This document shows positions 33,297-43,524 of a stretch of 64,000 nt of DNA, piece after piece. The DNA is from Adenophora triphylla var. japonica. Taxonomy: Eukaryota > Streptophyta > Magnoliopsida > Asterales > Campanulaceae. The first letter of the stretch is position 1. Each line of letters begins with the position of its first letter. A model generated the notes under the pieces. It was not told the origin of the DNA. It searched no databases and worked only from the letters and a program-made list of their open reading frames with translations. The DNA is taken from the NCBI GenBank assembly GCA_022495995.1, contig JAFEMH010002605.1:62001-126000 (forward strand), in the 5' to 3' direction. A program made the position numbers and the translations under genes.

Positions 33297-35960
33297 AAAA
33301 GGATATGGTATGATGATTTGACGCTTGCAAGAAATATGTGTTCATACCTGTGCTGTGCTCACCCGCAGCTGTCGGAAGGTCTTAGACTACCATTGTTGTT
33401 TCTGCTCTGCTGGGGATAAGTGTAGCTTCCGGAGGGCTCACGCTACTTCTTTCCTGCTCTCTTGTTGTTCTTTCTTTCGTGTACTGGGCTTTGCTTTTTC
33501 TCTTTCTTTCTTTCTCAATTTGGCCTGAGGGCCAGTCTTGAGACTCAATTGATTATTGTACCTGCGAGGGTAAGACAACAACTCCCAGTGCTATGCCTAA
33601 ATAAGCTTATCTTGTTAGCAAAGATTAATTTATGTTAGCTTGTTTGCACGAGTCTGTCTGTTCTGGGAAAGCAAATGCGATTATTGGGTTAAAGGTCAGT
33701 TTTGCCAGGTTTATTCATGAGGTTTTGGGATTGTTTCGGACAGGTATGTATAGTAGGGGTCCTCTCCCGTGAGGTGGAAAATGATATGGCGCAGCTAGGC
33801 AAGTTGGGGACGTTCCCGGGAGTACAGATTGCAGCAGGTTGAGGACATAGTGTATCGCGCGTCTGAGACAGCAAGCGACGAGAGGGCGAGAGAGCCATCC
33901 CGGCTTGGTGAAGCCCCAGTTGACAGTGCAAAGCAATCTGGAGGGAATCGGGTAAGGAGAGCCGGAGGGATACCTTAACCAAAGCCCCAGCTTGAGGATA
34001 TTCCATGCAGCTTCATCGCAGGCAAAGTCATCTTGTAGCCACAGAGGCAATTCATCATTTCAAACCGCAGTCAATCAGTCGCTGGACAAGACTCGGAAAT
34101 GTTTACGCGCAGGGGCACACCTTTCGAATGATGGGAAATGAATCCCGAATTCTGTGTATGACACTCTCGCTTTAGGTTTGGCTCTTTTGAGAGAGTATAA
34201 GCATCACAAGGTGTGGAAAGTGTATGGAAGCCCCTGCTGACCGAAACGGTGTTTAGCTCTATCTTCCTATGATGTAGCAATAGAAGACTTTTCGAGACAC
34301 TTGAAAACTTGTCTTATTCGTGGTGATCACAAAGCTGCTTAAAACCCTTTATTGATGTTCGGGTTACTCAACCACCAAAGCTGATATGAGCAAATATTTT
34401 TATCAATCCTGAGGAGAAAGCCCACTGATATCAAGAATCGGAAGGATAGACAGTGTATGGGCATGGTCCTTGAAGAGACCGGATTTTCTGAGATTTGTTT
34501 ATGATTTCGACCGGACCAATTATGGTTGCCTACGTTCCCCTCCATAGGAGGAGCTCAGGTCGCCGTAGTTCGGCTCATCCCGAATGAAGAGAATAAACGA
34601 TGAAGTTCGGGGATGTGAGGACCTTCGAAGATTTTAAGAATTGAAAAATATGTCCTCTTAGAGTGTCGATGGGAGACACAGATGCGAAGCCCCAGTGGGA
34701 CGTCCACGGCAGGTGTTTGCGGAGTAGAAACGAAATATGCTCACATGCAACGTCGAATGGACAGATGGAATTTGCACAATCTTCGCTTGATAATCTTTTG
34801 AGCCGGGATAGACTTGGCTCCTCTTTAAGAGATAATTTGTTTTAGATCTCAACGATAATGGAATGAAACTGCCATCCGGTCGGAACTGCGACTGGGTTTC
34901 GGGGTTTCGATCGGTCTTCGGGTGATTTGGGATATCATGACCTCTTTAAAATGAGAGGTCGGCTGGGCCCTTTGCTGACTGAGAGGTTGGCTCTTGGGTA
35001 GGTGTTTGGAATTTCTAAGGTGAGGGGATCCATGATTTCATCTTCAATGCCTCTAAGAATGAGAGGTCAATCTTGGCTTTGGCTAAAGGCAAGGTAAGGG
35101 TAATGGGAATGGGGTTGTCCTCTAAAATCGAGAGGACGGCTTAGGATTGGTTAAGGTAATGGTGAGGGGACATCCATGCTGTCTCTTTATTCACTCTGAG
35201 ACTCCTCTTGAGTAACGACCGGATCCTTTGACTTTCACTTTTGGGAGGATCACTAGGGACCAGGCTCTCTTTCTTTTCTTTTCTCTTTTTTTTTTTTGTA
35301 TTTTTGTCTCTCTCTTTTTTTTTTTTTTTGAGAGGAGGATTTCAGCTAGTCGCCAGGATGGATCATTGCTTTCCGTCGTTTTTGAGCTTGGACCAGGTCG
35401 ATCTTCTTTTGCATCGCGGGAGCCTCAAGGATAGTCCCTCTTCTTCGGGTGATGGCTAAACGGGTTTCAAATATGCCGATCTTGAAATGAAGGGATATTG
35501 TTTAGTGAGGGTAAGGTGGTGGTTTTTCTAAGGGTGAGAGGTTTCAACCGCAGTCCCTACCGGATAGTCTGAATGAGATTGAGCTTCCATTGCTTTCTTA
35601 CGCTTACTTCGCGGAAGATCCATGCAAATTCATCGAGCAACGAGATAGCGAGGACCAAGGAAGATATGTGAGCATATGGGAATCGAGGTGAGGAGTTCTT
35701 AAGCCCCACTCTGGGAAGGATATCAGTCAATTTTCTCACTCCGATCAATTTAAATATTAGTCATTTCAAAGCGTTGGTCGGTGAGCAGCACAAGTGATCA
35801 TTTAGAATAAGACCAACTCAATAGAGTGCAACACGGGTATGCAAGTAATGTCTCGAGTCTAGCAGGAATAGAAGCAAATATTTTATTATTGCAAATAAAA
35901 GACTCATAACATGGACTTGACAGACTCGCGACCACATAAAAGACACTCTAGAACCTACGA
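33297..35960 (-). other. Tat-like element interior without recognisable pol
   Basis: No reverse transcriptase, integrase, protease or RNase H motif could be read in any frame. The sequence has moderate GC, many short broken frames, a T-rich tract (35270-35330) and several AGAGGTCG-type words (34945-35130, as in ATGAGAGGTCGGCT). It may be the degenerate remnant of the pol and 3' region or a replacement sequence typical of gag-only elements. Confidence 0.5.
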
Positions 35961-36018
35961 CGCTGACTGATTGACTTCGTTGTCTACGGGTGAGATAACC
36001 TCTGGGCTTCTGCTGATA

Positions 36019-37961
36019 TCACTGAAGAAGATCGGGGACAACATTGGGGCGATCCTTCTCAACCTTTCCATCATCAACAAGTCTTTGAATAACCTTCTTC
36101 AAGGGGATGCAATCATCGGTGATGTGGCCCAGATACTGGTGATATTGGCAATATTTGCTATGATCCAAGTCCGGATTGGGTTTGGTGGGGTTGTAGTTAT
36201 CAAGTGGCCTGATCATTCCCTGTTGAACCAATCCCCTGAAGGCCTCTTCGGTTGTCATTCCGAGATCATCAAACTGATACTGCTTACGGGGTAGCTGCTT
36301 TCTCTAGTCCCCTGCCTGTAGATTGCTGACACTGTTGTCGATGGTCATCTCTTTTGCTTTAGGGATCACCGGACTTGCCGCTACGTGTCGAAATCCACCA
36401 TTATTGCCAACATTGGTGTTTGATGCAAGGTTAAAGAGTCATTTTCGGCTGCGGGCTCCCATGCCTACCATTTCCCTCAAGTCGATACCAACCACTTCCG
36501 ATAGCTTCACTGAGAACCGGCTTCACACACGATAGAAAGATGTCCTTTTGATCCTACGGCGGGATTGACTCAGAGAGTTCATTCAGCTTAGCGTTCCATC
36601 TCTTGTAGAACTCGATGATTGACTCGTCTTGTTTCTGAATTGTACCGACCAAATCATCCCTGGTTGTGCGCCATTCAAGGTTTCCACGGTACTTTTCAAG
36701 AAAGGCCTCAGTAGTCTGACTCCAAGTAGCTCGAGCTTCTGACTTAAGGGTTAGAAACCATGTCAAGGCAGGTCCTTTGAGTGTGAGATGAAAGTGCTGA
36801 GCCATAAACTCGGGAGTACAACCCATTGCCCCCATAGTCATCACGTATGTGTCCACATGAGTTTTCGGGCATGCCGAGCCATCAAATTGTATTTTGGGCA
36901 TTTTGAACTTGTAAGGAAGAGGCTCTACTTGCTTTGGGTCAACAACCTTAAATCCACTTGATCCTGCCGTCAACTTGTCAATTTGCTGCTGCATTTGCTT
37001 CAACAGTGCAATTACCTCCGGAGTCATCCCGGGAAGCTGAGGAAGAGCGGGAGCAATAGTTGGTTGGAAGAGAGACGGCTGAGCTAACCCGGATGCTGGA
37101 GCTGGCAAATGATTAAATTGACCGGTTGGGAAATTCTGATTCTGCGGAAAAGCAGCGGGCTGTAAGGAATTGACCCCGGATGTTGCATAGATGATGAGCC
37201 AAATCCAAAAGCTAAATCCATTGAAGGCTGAGACATGTATTCTTGAAACTGAGGCCGTCTAGTAGGAAACTGCATAGATCCATCCTGGCTGAACTGATTC
37301 CCGGAGTTAGGATGCTGATTCGGATACTGGGCGTTACTCTGGAAGTGAGGACCATGAGGCCCGGCCTTGCGATACCGAGAACCCGGAAACCACGGACCTT
37401 GATTGTTCGGAAACTGGGACCCCAATTGGCTTAGAGGCATGGAAGTATTAGGAAAGGGTGAGGAGGTCAAATCATGGGAGGCCGGCGTGGTCCACCAAAA
37501 CCAACTTGAGAGTTCACCGGCGGCCCACGATTACGAGCATAACCGAACCGTGCACCCCGGGTCTCGAGGTTGAAAAGGAGAGAAACATTCCCGGCTCCTA
37601 GATCGGTGTCATTAACCTTGGTTATCTCTTCATAAGTTCCATCAGCGCGTCGGATCACAATGATACCACGGCTTCTCATTGCATCCACGAACTTAGAATG
37701 TGCTGCCTCTTCCCTGGCTTGAGCGAGTAATTGAGTCTCACGCTCTCTAGCTAGAGCGGCTTCCAAATTAGCCCTCATCTCTTCCATAGACAGACTATGC
37801 ATGACTTGTTGATCCGCGGCAGATGAATCCTCATATTGAGTGGTCATACTCTTCTCTGCACTAGACATCTCTGAAATTGAATCGGGTGCGAAATCTGCTG
37901 AAACTGCAGCTGCCTCAAGACGCGAACTAAACGAACACTGGGAATCGAATCGCGCACCCAA
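36019..37961 (-). pseudogene. gag: Gag of the Tat/Ogre-like element
   Basis: Read right to left: an N-terminal charged segment (about 37500-37900, MEEMRANLEAALARERETQL-like coiled coil), a Pro/Gln/Gly-rich linker in a second frame (about 37090-37470), then the retrotransposon gag domain (36554-37108) with PYKFKMPKIQFDGSACPKTH, LTLKGPALTWFLTL, WSQTTEAFLEKY and IIEFYKRWNAKL. A further frame (36019-36258) has YCQYHQYLGHITDDCIPLKK, the CxxH...H...C-type zinc segment that follows gag in Tat elements. At least three frameshifts or stops separate these parts. Gag would package the RNA; no Pol follows. Confidence 0.85.
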
Positions 37962-38080
37962 CTTGCCTTATCTGGAGAGGAGAGAGCGTGTATGAAGAGG
38001 GGGGTAGAGAATTTTGAGGAGGTACGGGAGAGGGAAGAATACGGAAAGGAGACGGACTCGTGCAACACTTTATTATTCAA

Positions 38081-39173
38081 GTAGAAATTAGTATTTTAAA
38101 TCCTAAATACAGTTGGGAAAGGATAAGCCTTTATTCATACTAACTATACCTTGGGGAAACCTAATGACGCAACGTTCGAATTACACCAAATGCTTTGTCT
38201 TGAAACATATAATAGGTAATGATACCTAACCAAACCCTAACATCTTTATGGAACGAAAAGGTTTGTCCAAATTTCTGAGGAAATTTGGGCAGCATAACGG
38301 GTCTTTTCGAAGAATTTCGAAGAAAAATCCGGCATGACCTCTCGTCGGTACATGTTGGCAATGCGGCATGATCTCTCGTTTAGAACACGCCACGAGAGTG
38401 ACATGTTCCCACGTGAAATCATGTTGCATTTGGCAACATGCCCACAAGGTGTGAGGTTTTGGGAGAAGGTATAAGGACCTATACTATTTTTCAAAAACAA
38501 TTCATTTTGTTGTAATTAAAACATTGTATCGAAAACCAACCGTGGGTAAGGTTTAGTGTGGTGCCACCTATAACGCACTAGGGGTTTAGGTTTGATTTCA
38601 GGCGCTCAAGCGTAGGCGAATTTCATGGCCGTCCGCGATGCCGTCAATCGCACCCGAGGGTTCTAAATCTAAGTGATGTAGTGTGCGGATGACTATATTC
38701 CTTTATTTACAAAAAAAGAGATTTTTTTTTCTTATTTTTTATTTTTTGAAAAAGAAAACAACACACACCCTCACACAGGATAAACAGGGAACAACAATCA
38801 ATTGAGTCACGCTTGATCCAAGGGACTGCCCTCAAACCAGTCTTCTGATGTTCTGTTCAGTGGCCACCCTTTGTCGCGTGACACAGGACAACCAGAGACA
38901 AAAGGTGTCGCACGACCTGGATGGTCGCTGAACCAGCAGCTCTTCAATCATCAAATCAGCCTCTGTTTAATCATAGCAAGAGCAACACAAAAGAAGACTA
39001 ATGCACAAAAGTGACCACAAGCACAAAGGGCTCACAAGTTCCATAATCAACAAGATGTATGAATCACAAATGATTATCAAATAATGCACACAAAATGGAT
39101 GTATTGGATGTTTTGACTAAACAAAAGCTTGACCCACTCAACACTTGAAAAACAGGTTTTCAAATGTTTCTTT
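38081..39173 (-). other. 5' untranslated region of the Tat-like element
   Basis: Sequence between the gag start and the primer site, without a credible gene. It carries further TTGTCGCGTGACACA (38871-38885) and GGTGTCGCACGACC (38904-38917) words like those in the LTR, and a cluster of GGCATGA / TCATGCC-like words at 38325-38450. Confidence 0.6.
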
Positions 39174-39190
39174 CCCCAGCGGAGTCGCCA
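39174..39190 (-). other. Primer-binding site of the Tat-like element
   Basis: On the minus strand this reads GGCGACTCCGCTGGGGA immediately after the 5' LTR end, the tRNA-Arg-type site of Ogre/Tat retrotransposons. It sets the element's orientation. Confidence 0.85.
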
Positions 39191-39191
39191 C

Positions 39192-40608
39192 TGAAATGTG
39201 CGCTCGCCCCCGGAAAATTTTGGGTTTCCCGGTCTAAATGAAAAGAAGGAGTCGCCACGCCGTTTTAAGAGGAAACATTGGAAACCTTTATTTAGAGAGA
39301 AAAACATGAGTTCGGAGGTCAGGTTACGTGTTGGGAAGAACCGAGAGTTCACCCAACACGCCTCGTCCGTAGACGAGTCTTTCAATCAAAAACATCCAAG
39401 TAAATCCAAAGTGTGTGCAAATATTGATAATAAACAAAGTGTGATTAAATGCATCTTATTAATTATGGAACGAGAATTACATATTGTGAGCCCATTATTT
39501 AGGGAGGCCACATCCCTGATACAAACAATCTAAAAACAGATTACAAAGGAAAAAGGGTCTCTGCAGATGGGTCATGTATGTCGCATGACACATCGCACCA
39601 GTGACCACATGTGTCGCGTGACACAGGATCACTTGTAGACAAAGGTGTCGCGTGACACATATGAGCCATCTGTAGAAACTAAACAAGACGAACACAGAAT
39701 CAACAGAAAGCTATACAGATCTAATCAATTAACTAGATTACGAACGAAATACAGAAACGAAACTAAATCAACCCAGGGAGTGTGGATATGGGTAGATCCA
39801 CACCCCCTTGGGGTTCAAACACCAAATCCAATCAAATAATCAACAATATAACTCAATTGCACGAATTACTCAGATTAAACAGAGAGATTGCGATTGGGAT
39901 TCAGTAATCCAGATAGCTAGGATCTGATTACTGAATCCAAACAAAATTAAATGCTAGAATTAATAGAAATTAAGCAAGAGAGAGAGAGAGAGAGATTGAG
40001 AGTTAGGGAATCGTTACCCTTGTTGCTTCCACGAATTCTATATCCAGTCAGATATAGAATCCTTCAATTCTTCACCTCTGATCTGGAAGGATTAAGGCGA
40101 GAGGCTCAATTGGTGTGGCTTGAGAATTGGGTTTGGAAGGGAGGAATTGGGTAGGTTGAAGGTAGGAGAGAGAGGGGTTTGTGTTTGGAGAGGTTCGTTA
40201 CGCTGCAAATTCTGCAGAGTAACAGTAGGCTAAAATTCGGATCCATTTATGAGAGGGGGAGGGTCTTATTTATAGGCTGCAGTTGGCTGCCTTAGTGTGT
40301 CGCACGACCTTACGCGTCCACTTTTCATGCCTCAAGCTGTCGCGTGACACAAGGTGGCTCAACCGCTTTTGGCGCCAAAAACCGGTTTACGAAACATTAG
40401 GAAAATACCCAAAAGGTCCAACAGGTTTTATTCCCAAGGGGTCCTTTGGCATGAATAATATACCAAAAGGTACTTCCTTCGCGGGAAACTCATGGAACGT
40501 TTCCGGAAGTCTCGGGATAGGCCGGGAATTTACCAAAATGCCCCTAAATGCAATTTTATTATATTAAAATGCATCTAAAAGGTTGCGAATTGGATTGGCG
40601 TACTTACA
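39192..40608 (-). repeat. Right (5') LTR of the Tat-like element
   Basis: 1417 bp, TGAAATGTGCGC...GGCGTACTTACA, uninterrupted. Palindromes TGTCGCATGACA and GTGTCGCGTGACAC lie at about 39577-39660. It served as the reference for recognising the insertion in the other LTR. Confidence 0.95.
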
Positions 40609-41261
40609 CAATGGTACACTTCCATTTCTCCCTTTGTCTCACGATGTTATATTGAACACAAGTCATGGTTCACGTCAACTTGTATTTGTTCAATGCTTTC
40701 TCGATCTTGAGTATAATGATAATCCAATCGCATTGGGGTGTGGCCACACACTTTCATCATTATCACTCATCGAGGGGCCCAAGCAAAACTTCTCTCTTTC
40801 GAGGGACAAATTCCATCTTGACTTATCATCCTTCCCATCATGAATCTGATCATGCCAAAGATAGCCTTTATAAATATCGTATTAAGATATCGTTTGACTA
40901 AAATCAAACATGACTTTCATCATATGTAAGGTCATGATAATCTCAGGTCTAGGGACTAAATGAAGTGACCATATGAGATTTAATTATGACTTTTGACCAT
41001 GACATAAATCTCATACGGGTCAAGTCCAGTCACTTGTTCTCTAACAAGTTCCCATAATTTCAATGTGCATCTCTATGCATATAATCATCATATGATTATC
41101 CATTGACGATTATACTAATTATTCTCTTAATAATCAGGGATGGAGATTATTACAATAAATATGCAAAATATATAATAATCAAATAATAAACTCAAACGAT
41201 AAAGATGATACATAACAATTTTCAGTTAAACATAACTAAAGCCTAGGGCATTACACCAACA

Positions 41262-42109
41262 GAACTTACCTTCTTTCTTGGGCTCCAAATCAAGCAATTG
41301 AGTAATGGCATCTTCCTTAACCAAGAAAAATATACAAGACATCTAATCAAGAAGTTTGGATTTAAAAATGATAGAGCAGACGACACTCCAATGGCCACAG
41401 GTAACAAACTTGACAAATATCTAAAAGGTAAGAAAGTTGATCAAACTTTATATCGAGGTATGATCAGCTCATTACTTTACCTTACTGTAAGTAGGCCAGA
41501 TATTATGTTTAGTGTTTGTGTGCGCGCTCGTTATCAAGCTGATCCTAGAGAAGCACATTTAGTAGCTGTGAAATGTATTATTCGTTATCTTTCTGGAACT
41601 GTTAACCCTGGACTTTGGTACACCAAAGATTCAAAATTTGATCTTATATGTTACTCAGCTGCAGATTATACAGCGTGCACCATTGACAGGAAGAGTACTA
41701 GTGGCACTTGTCATTTCCTTGAAAATAGACTTGTTGCATGGGCTAGTAAGAAACAAGTCGTAGTATCAATATCAACAACAGAAGCAGAATACATAGCTGC
41801 TAGAAGATGTTGCTGTCAGATTCTGTGGATGAAGCAGCAGTTGGTTGACTACGACATTAAAGAAGGAAATTATCCCATCTATTGTGACAACCTTTCAAAA
41901 ATTGATGTCTCCAACAGCCCTATCATGCACTCAAATCCCAATCACATAGACATCAAATATCATTTTCTCAGCAACCACGTGGAGAAAGGAATATTCATTT
42001 AAAGCACGAAGTAACAAATAATTAGATTGCTGATATAATGACTAAGGCACTTGACTCCAAGAGATTTTCCTTCCTGAGAGGAAAAATGGGTATGTTTGAA
42101 CTTCAATAA
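41262..42109 (+). pseudogene. pol: Copia A reverse transcriptase C-terminus and RNase H
   Basis: Continues directly from the RT part ending at 27996: TFFLGLQIKQLSNGIFLNQE, KYTRHLIKKFGF, YRGMISSLLYLTVSRPDIMF, then RNase H with YSAADYTACTIDRKSTSG, VAWASKKQVVVSISTTEAEY and HIDIKYHFLSNHVEKG. A frame of 234 codons is open from 41298 to 42002; a shift and stops follow, and the chain ends near FLRGKMGMFELQ at 42109. RNase H would degrade the RNA strand during reverse transcription. The ADYT segment replaces the usual ADWA/ADYA-type active-site context. Confidence 0.9.
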
Positions 42110-42179
42110 GTCCATACAGTTTTGTGTTACTAATGGTCTTTTGTCTCTTTTTATGTTGTTAAGTTAGGCTCTATATGTG

Positions 42180-43520
42180 ACTATAATAGTTCAGTCCCAG
42201 AGCTCCTCTAAGGCGTCCCAGAGCAACCTTTTTAAGGTTTTCTAAAAAATAAGGTTTTCAAGTTTTAGGAGCGCCCTTCCAAATCCCAAAGGCCAGACTC
42301 CCCAAAGACCAAAGGTCAAAGCTCCCCTTTCATTTCTCAAAGGGCAATGTCGCTTCTCGCATCCCATCACTTACCTTTCAAGTGCCGCGCCCTATTCCTA
42401 TTCAATCAATCACTTCGGCGCCTCCTTCATGTCCTTTCGGCGCCCCACTCCCCATGCGCCATAAGGTAAGTTCAGACTAGGTAAGTTTTCTAACTCTTAT
42501 CATTTATATTTTGGTTCTTGTTTTTTTAAGAGAAATATTTTGATTTTCAACCTATGTTTCTACACTTTAGCTTATAAATGTAATAGATTTTCAAAATTGG
42601 TTGTTTTAACACCCGTCCGAGTGATCATTCAATTGAGGAGCGCCCATACCATAAGTTCCCTTTCGGTGCCCTATGCCTTGTGCGCCTATCTCTCCTAGCG
42701 CCCTTGTACTCTAATTTTTTCTCATCATTATTCCAAGTATTGGAAACTTGGCATACCCTCTCTAGCGCTCTTACTGTGCTTGACTCGCGCTCGCGCGCTA
42801 AATTATAGTGCCTCCCTACCAATTATGGTGCCCATATTTATCCTTGCGCCCTTCATTGTCCATTTTTCTATGTACTTGCTTGTTGAATTTCTCTTTAAGT
42901 AATTTTTTCCTTGAGGAGCACCCAACTTCTAGCGCCCTCATTAAGCTTGTATGGCCCTATAGCGCCACATTTTTCTATAATTTAGCTACTTAAATTTGTT
43001 TGATTTTTAAAATTTTTGGCTAACTTTCATCTTCGCCCCATCCGGGCGTCCTCCCTTTTTTTCGTTTTACTTAATTAAAAAAAAAAAGAAGACATTGGCT
43101 ACCCCCATTCCCAGTGCCTTTTATGCCTGGCGCCATTCCCCTCCTCTTTTTACTTATTCATTTGGTCCAAAAAAAGGAGCGCCCAAAATACCCCCATCGC
43201 CCTCTCTGTATGGTGCCCCCCTTTTTCCTTCCCTTAGTCACTTGTTAAAAAAAAAAAGAGAAGTGCCTCCCTCTCCTAGCGCCCTCTCGGTTTTGGCGCA
43301 CCCCCGTCTTTCTTTTTACTTATTTACTTTGTAAAAAAAAGGGGACCATCGCTCAAACTTTGTAGCGCCTTACTATGTGGCGCCCCCTTCCCTTAATGCT
43401 TATGCAATTATTTTTTGCTCAACATTGTAGACTGTGACTAGCGCCCATATTTGTACTAGCATAATTATGTATGGCGCACCTTTATATCCCTTAAACTTTT
43501 GTCTAAACTTTGTATTTTTT
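42180..43520. repeat. GCGCC-word-rich spacer of copia A
   Basis: About twenty copies of AGCGCCC, GGCGCC or close variants are spread through this otherwise AT-rich spacer, for example at 42270, 42418, 42435, 42641, 42908, 43130 and 43381. The same words cluster in both LTRs (about 10262-10440 and 46845-46995) and appear in the coding linker at 26908-27030. No gene is seen here; the open frames are low complexity. Confidence 0.8.
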
Positions 43521-43524
43521 TCAG

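Larger units (their letters stand above)
28732..40608 (-). mobile_element. Gag-only Tat/Ogre-like Ty3-gypsy element (minus strand)
   Basis: LTRs at 28732-32375 (enlarged by a nested insertion) and 39192-40608 are flanked by the 5-bp duplication CAATG (28727-28731 and 40609-40613). On the minus strand the LTR starts TGTAAGTACGCC, and next to the right LTR lies the primer site TGGCGACTCCGCTGGGGA, the tRNA-Arg type used by Ogre/Tat elements. A gag gene is present (about 36019-37961, minus) but no protease, RT or integrase is seen in the remaining 3.6 kb. Tandem repeats precede the 3' LTR. This fits the gag-only non-autonomous class (TR-GAG) and would need a partner's Pol. Confidence 0.88.
27997..41261 (-). 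mobile_element. Copia-type solo LTR inserted in the RT of copia A (split by a gypsy element)
   Basis: The insertion begins TGTTGGGTTTTATGGG and ends ACACCAACA with the 5-bp duplication GAACT (27992-27996 and 41262-41266). After subtracting the nested gypsy element, only about 1.38 kb remain (27997-28731 and 40614-41261), with no PBS, PPT or coding sequence. It is therefore a solo LTR left by recombination. On the minus strand it reads TGTTGGTGTAATGCCCTAGG at its start and ends CCATAAAACCCAACA, typical of plant copia LTRs. Confidence 0.85.

Noticed and set aside
33689..34050. Two overlapping minus-strand open frames of 105 and 111 codons in the Tat element as pol remnants
   Set aside because: No protease, RT or integrase motif could be read in either frame, and they overlap each other in different frames.
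38161..38500. Three overlapping minus-strand open frames upstream of the Tat gag
   Set aside because: They overlap in all three frames, arise from GGCATGA-like repeats, and show no domain.
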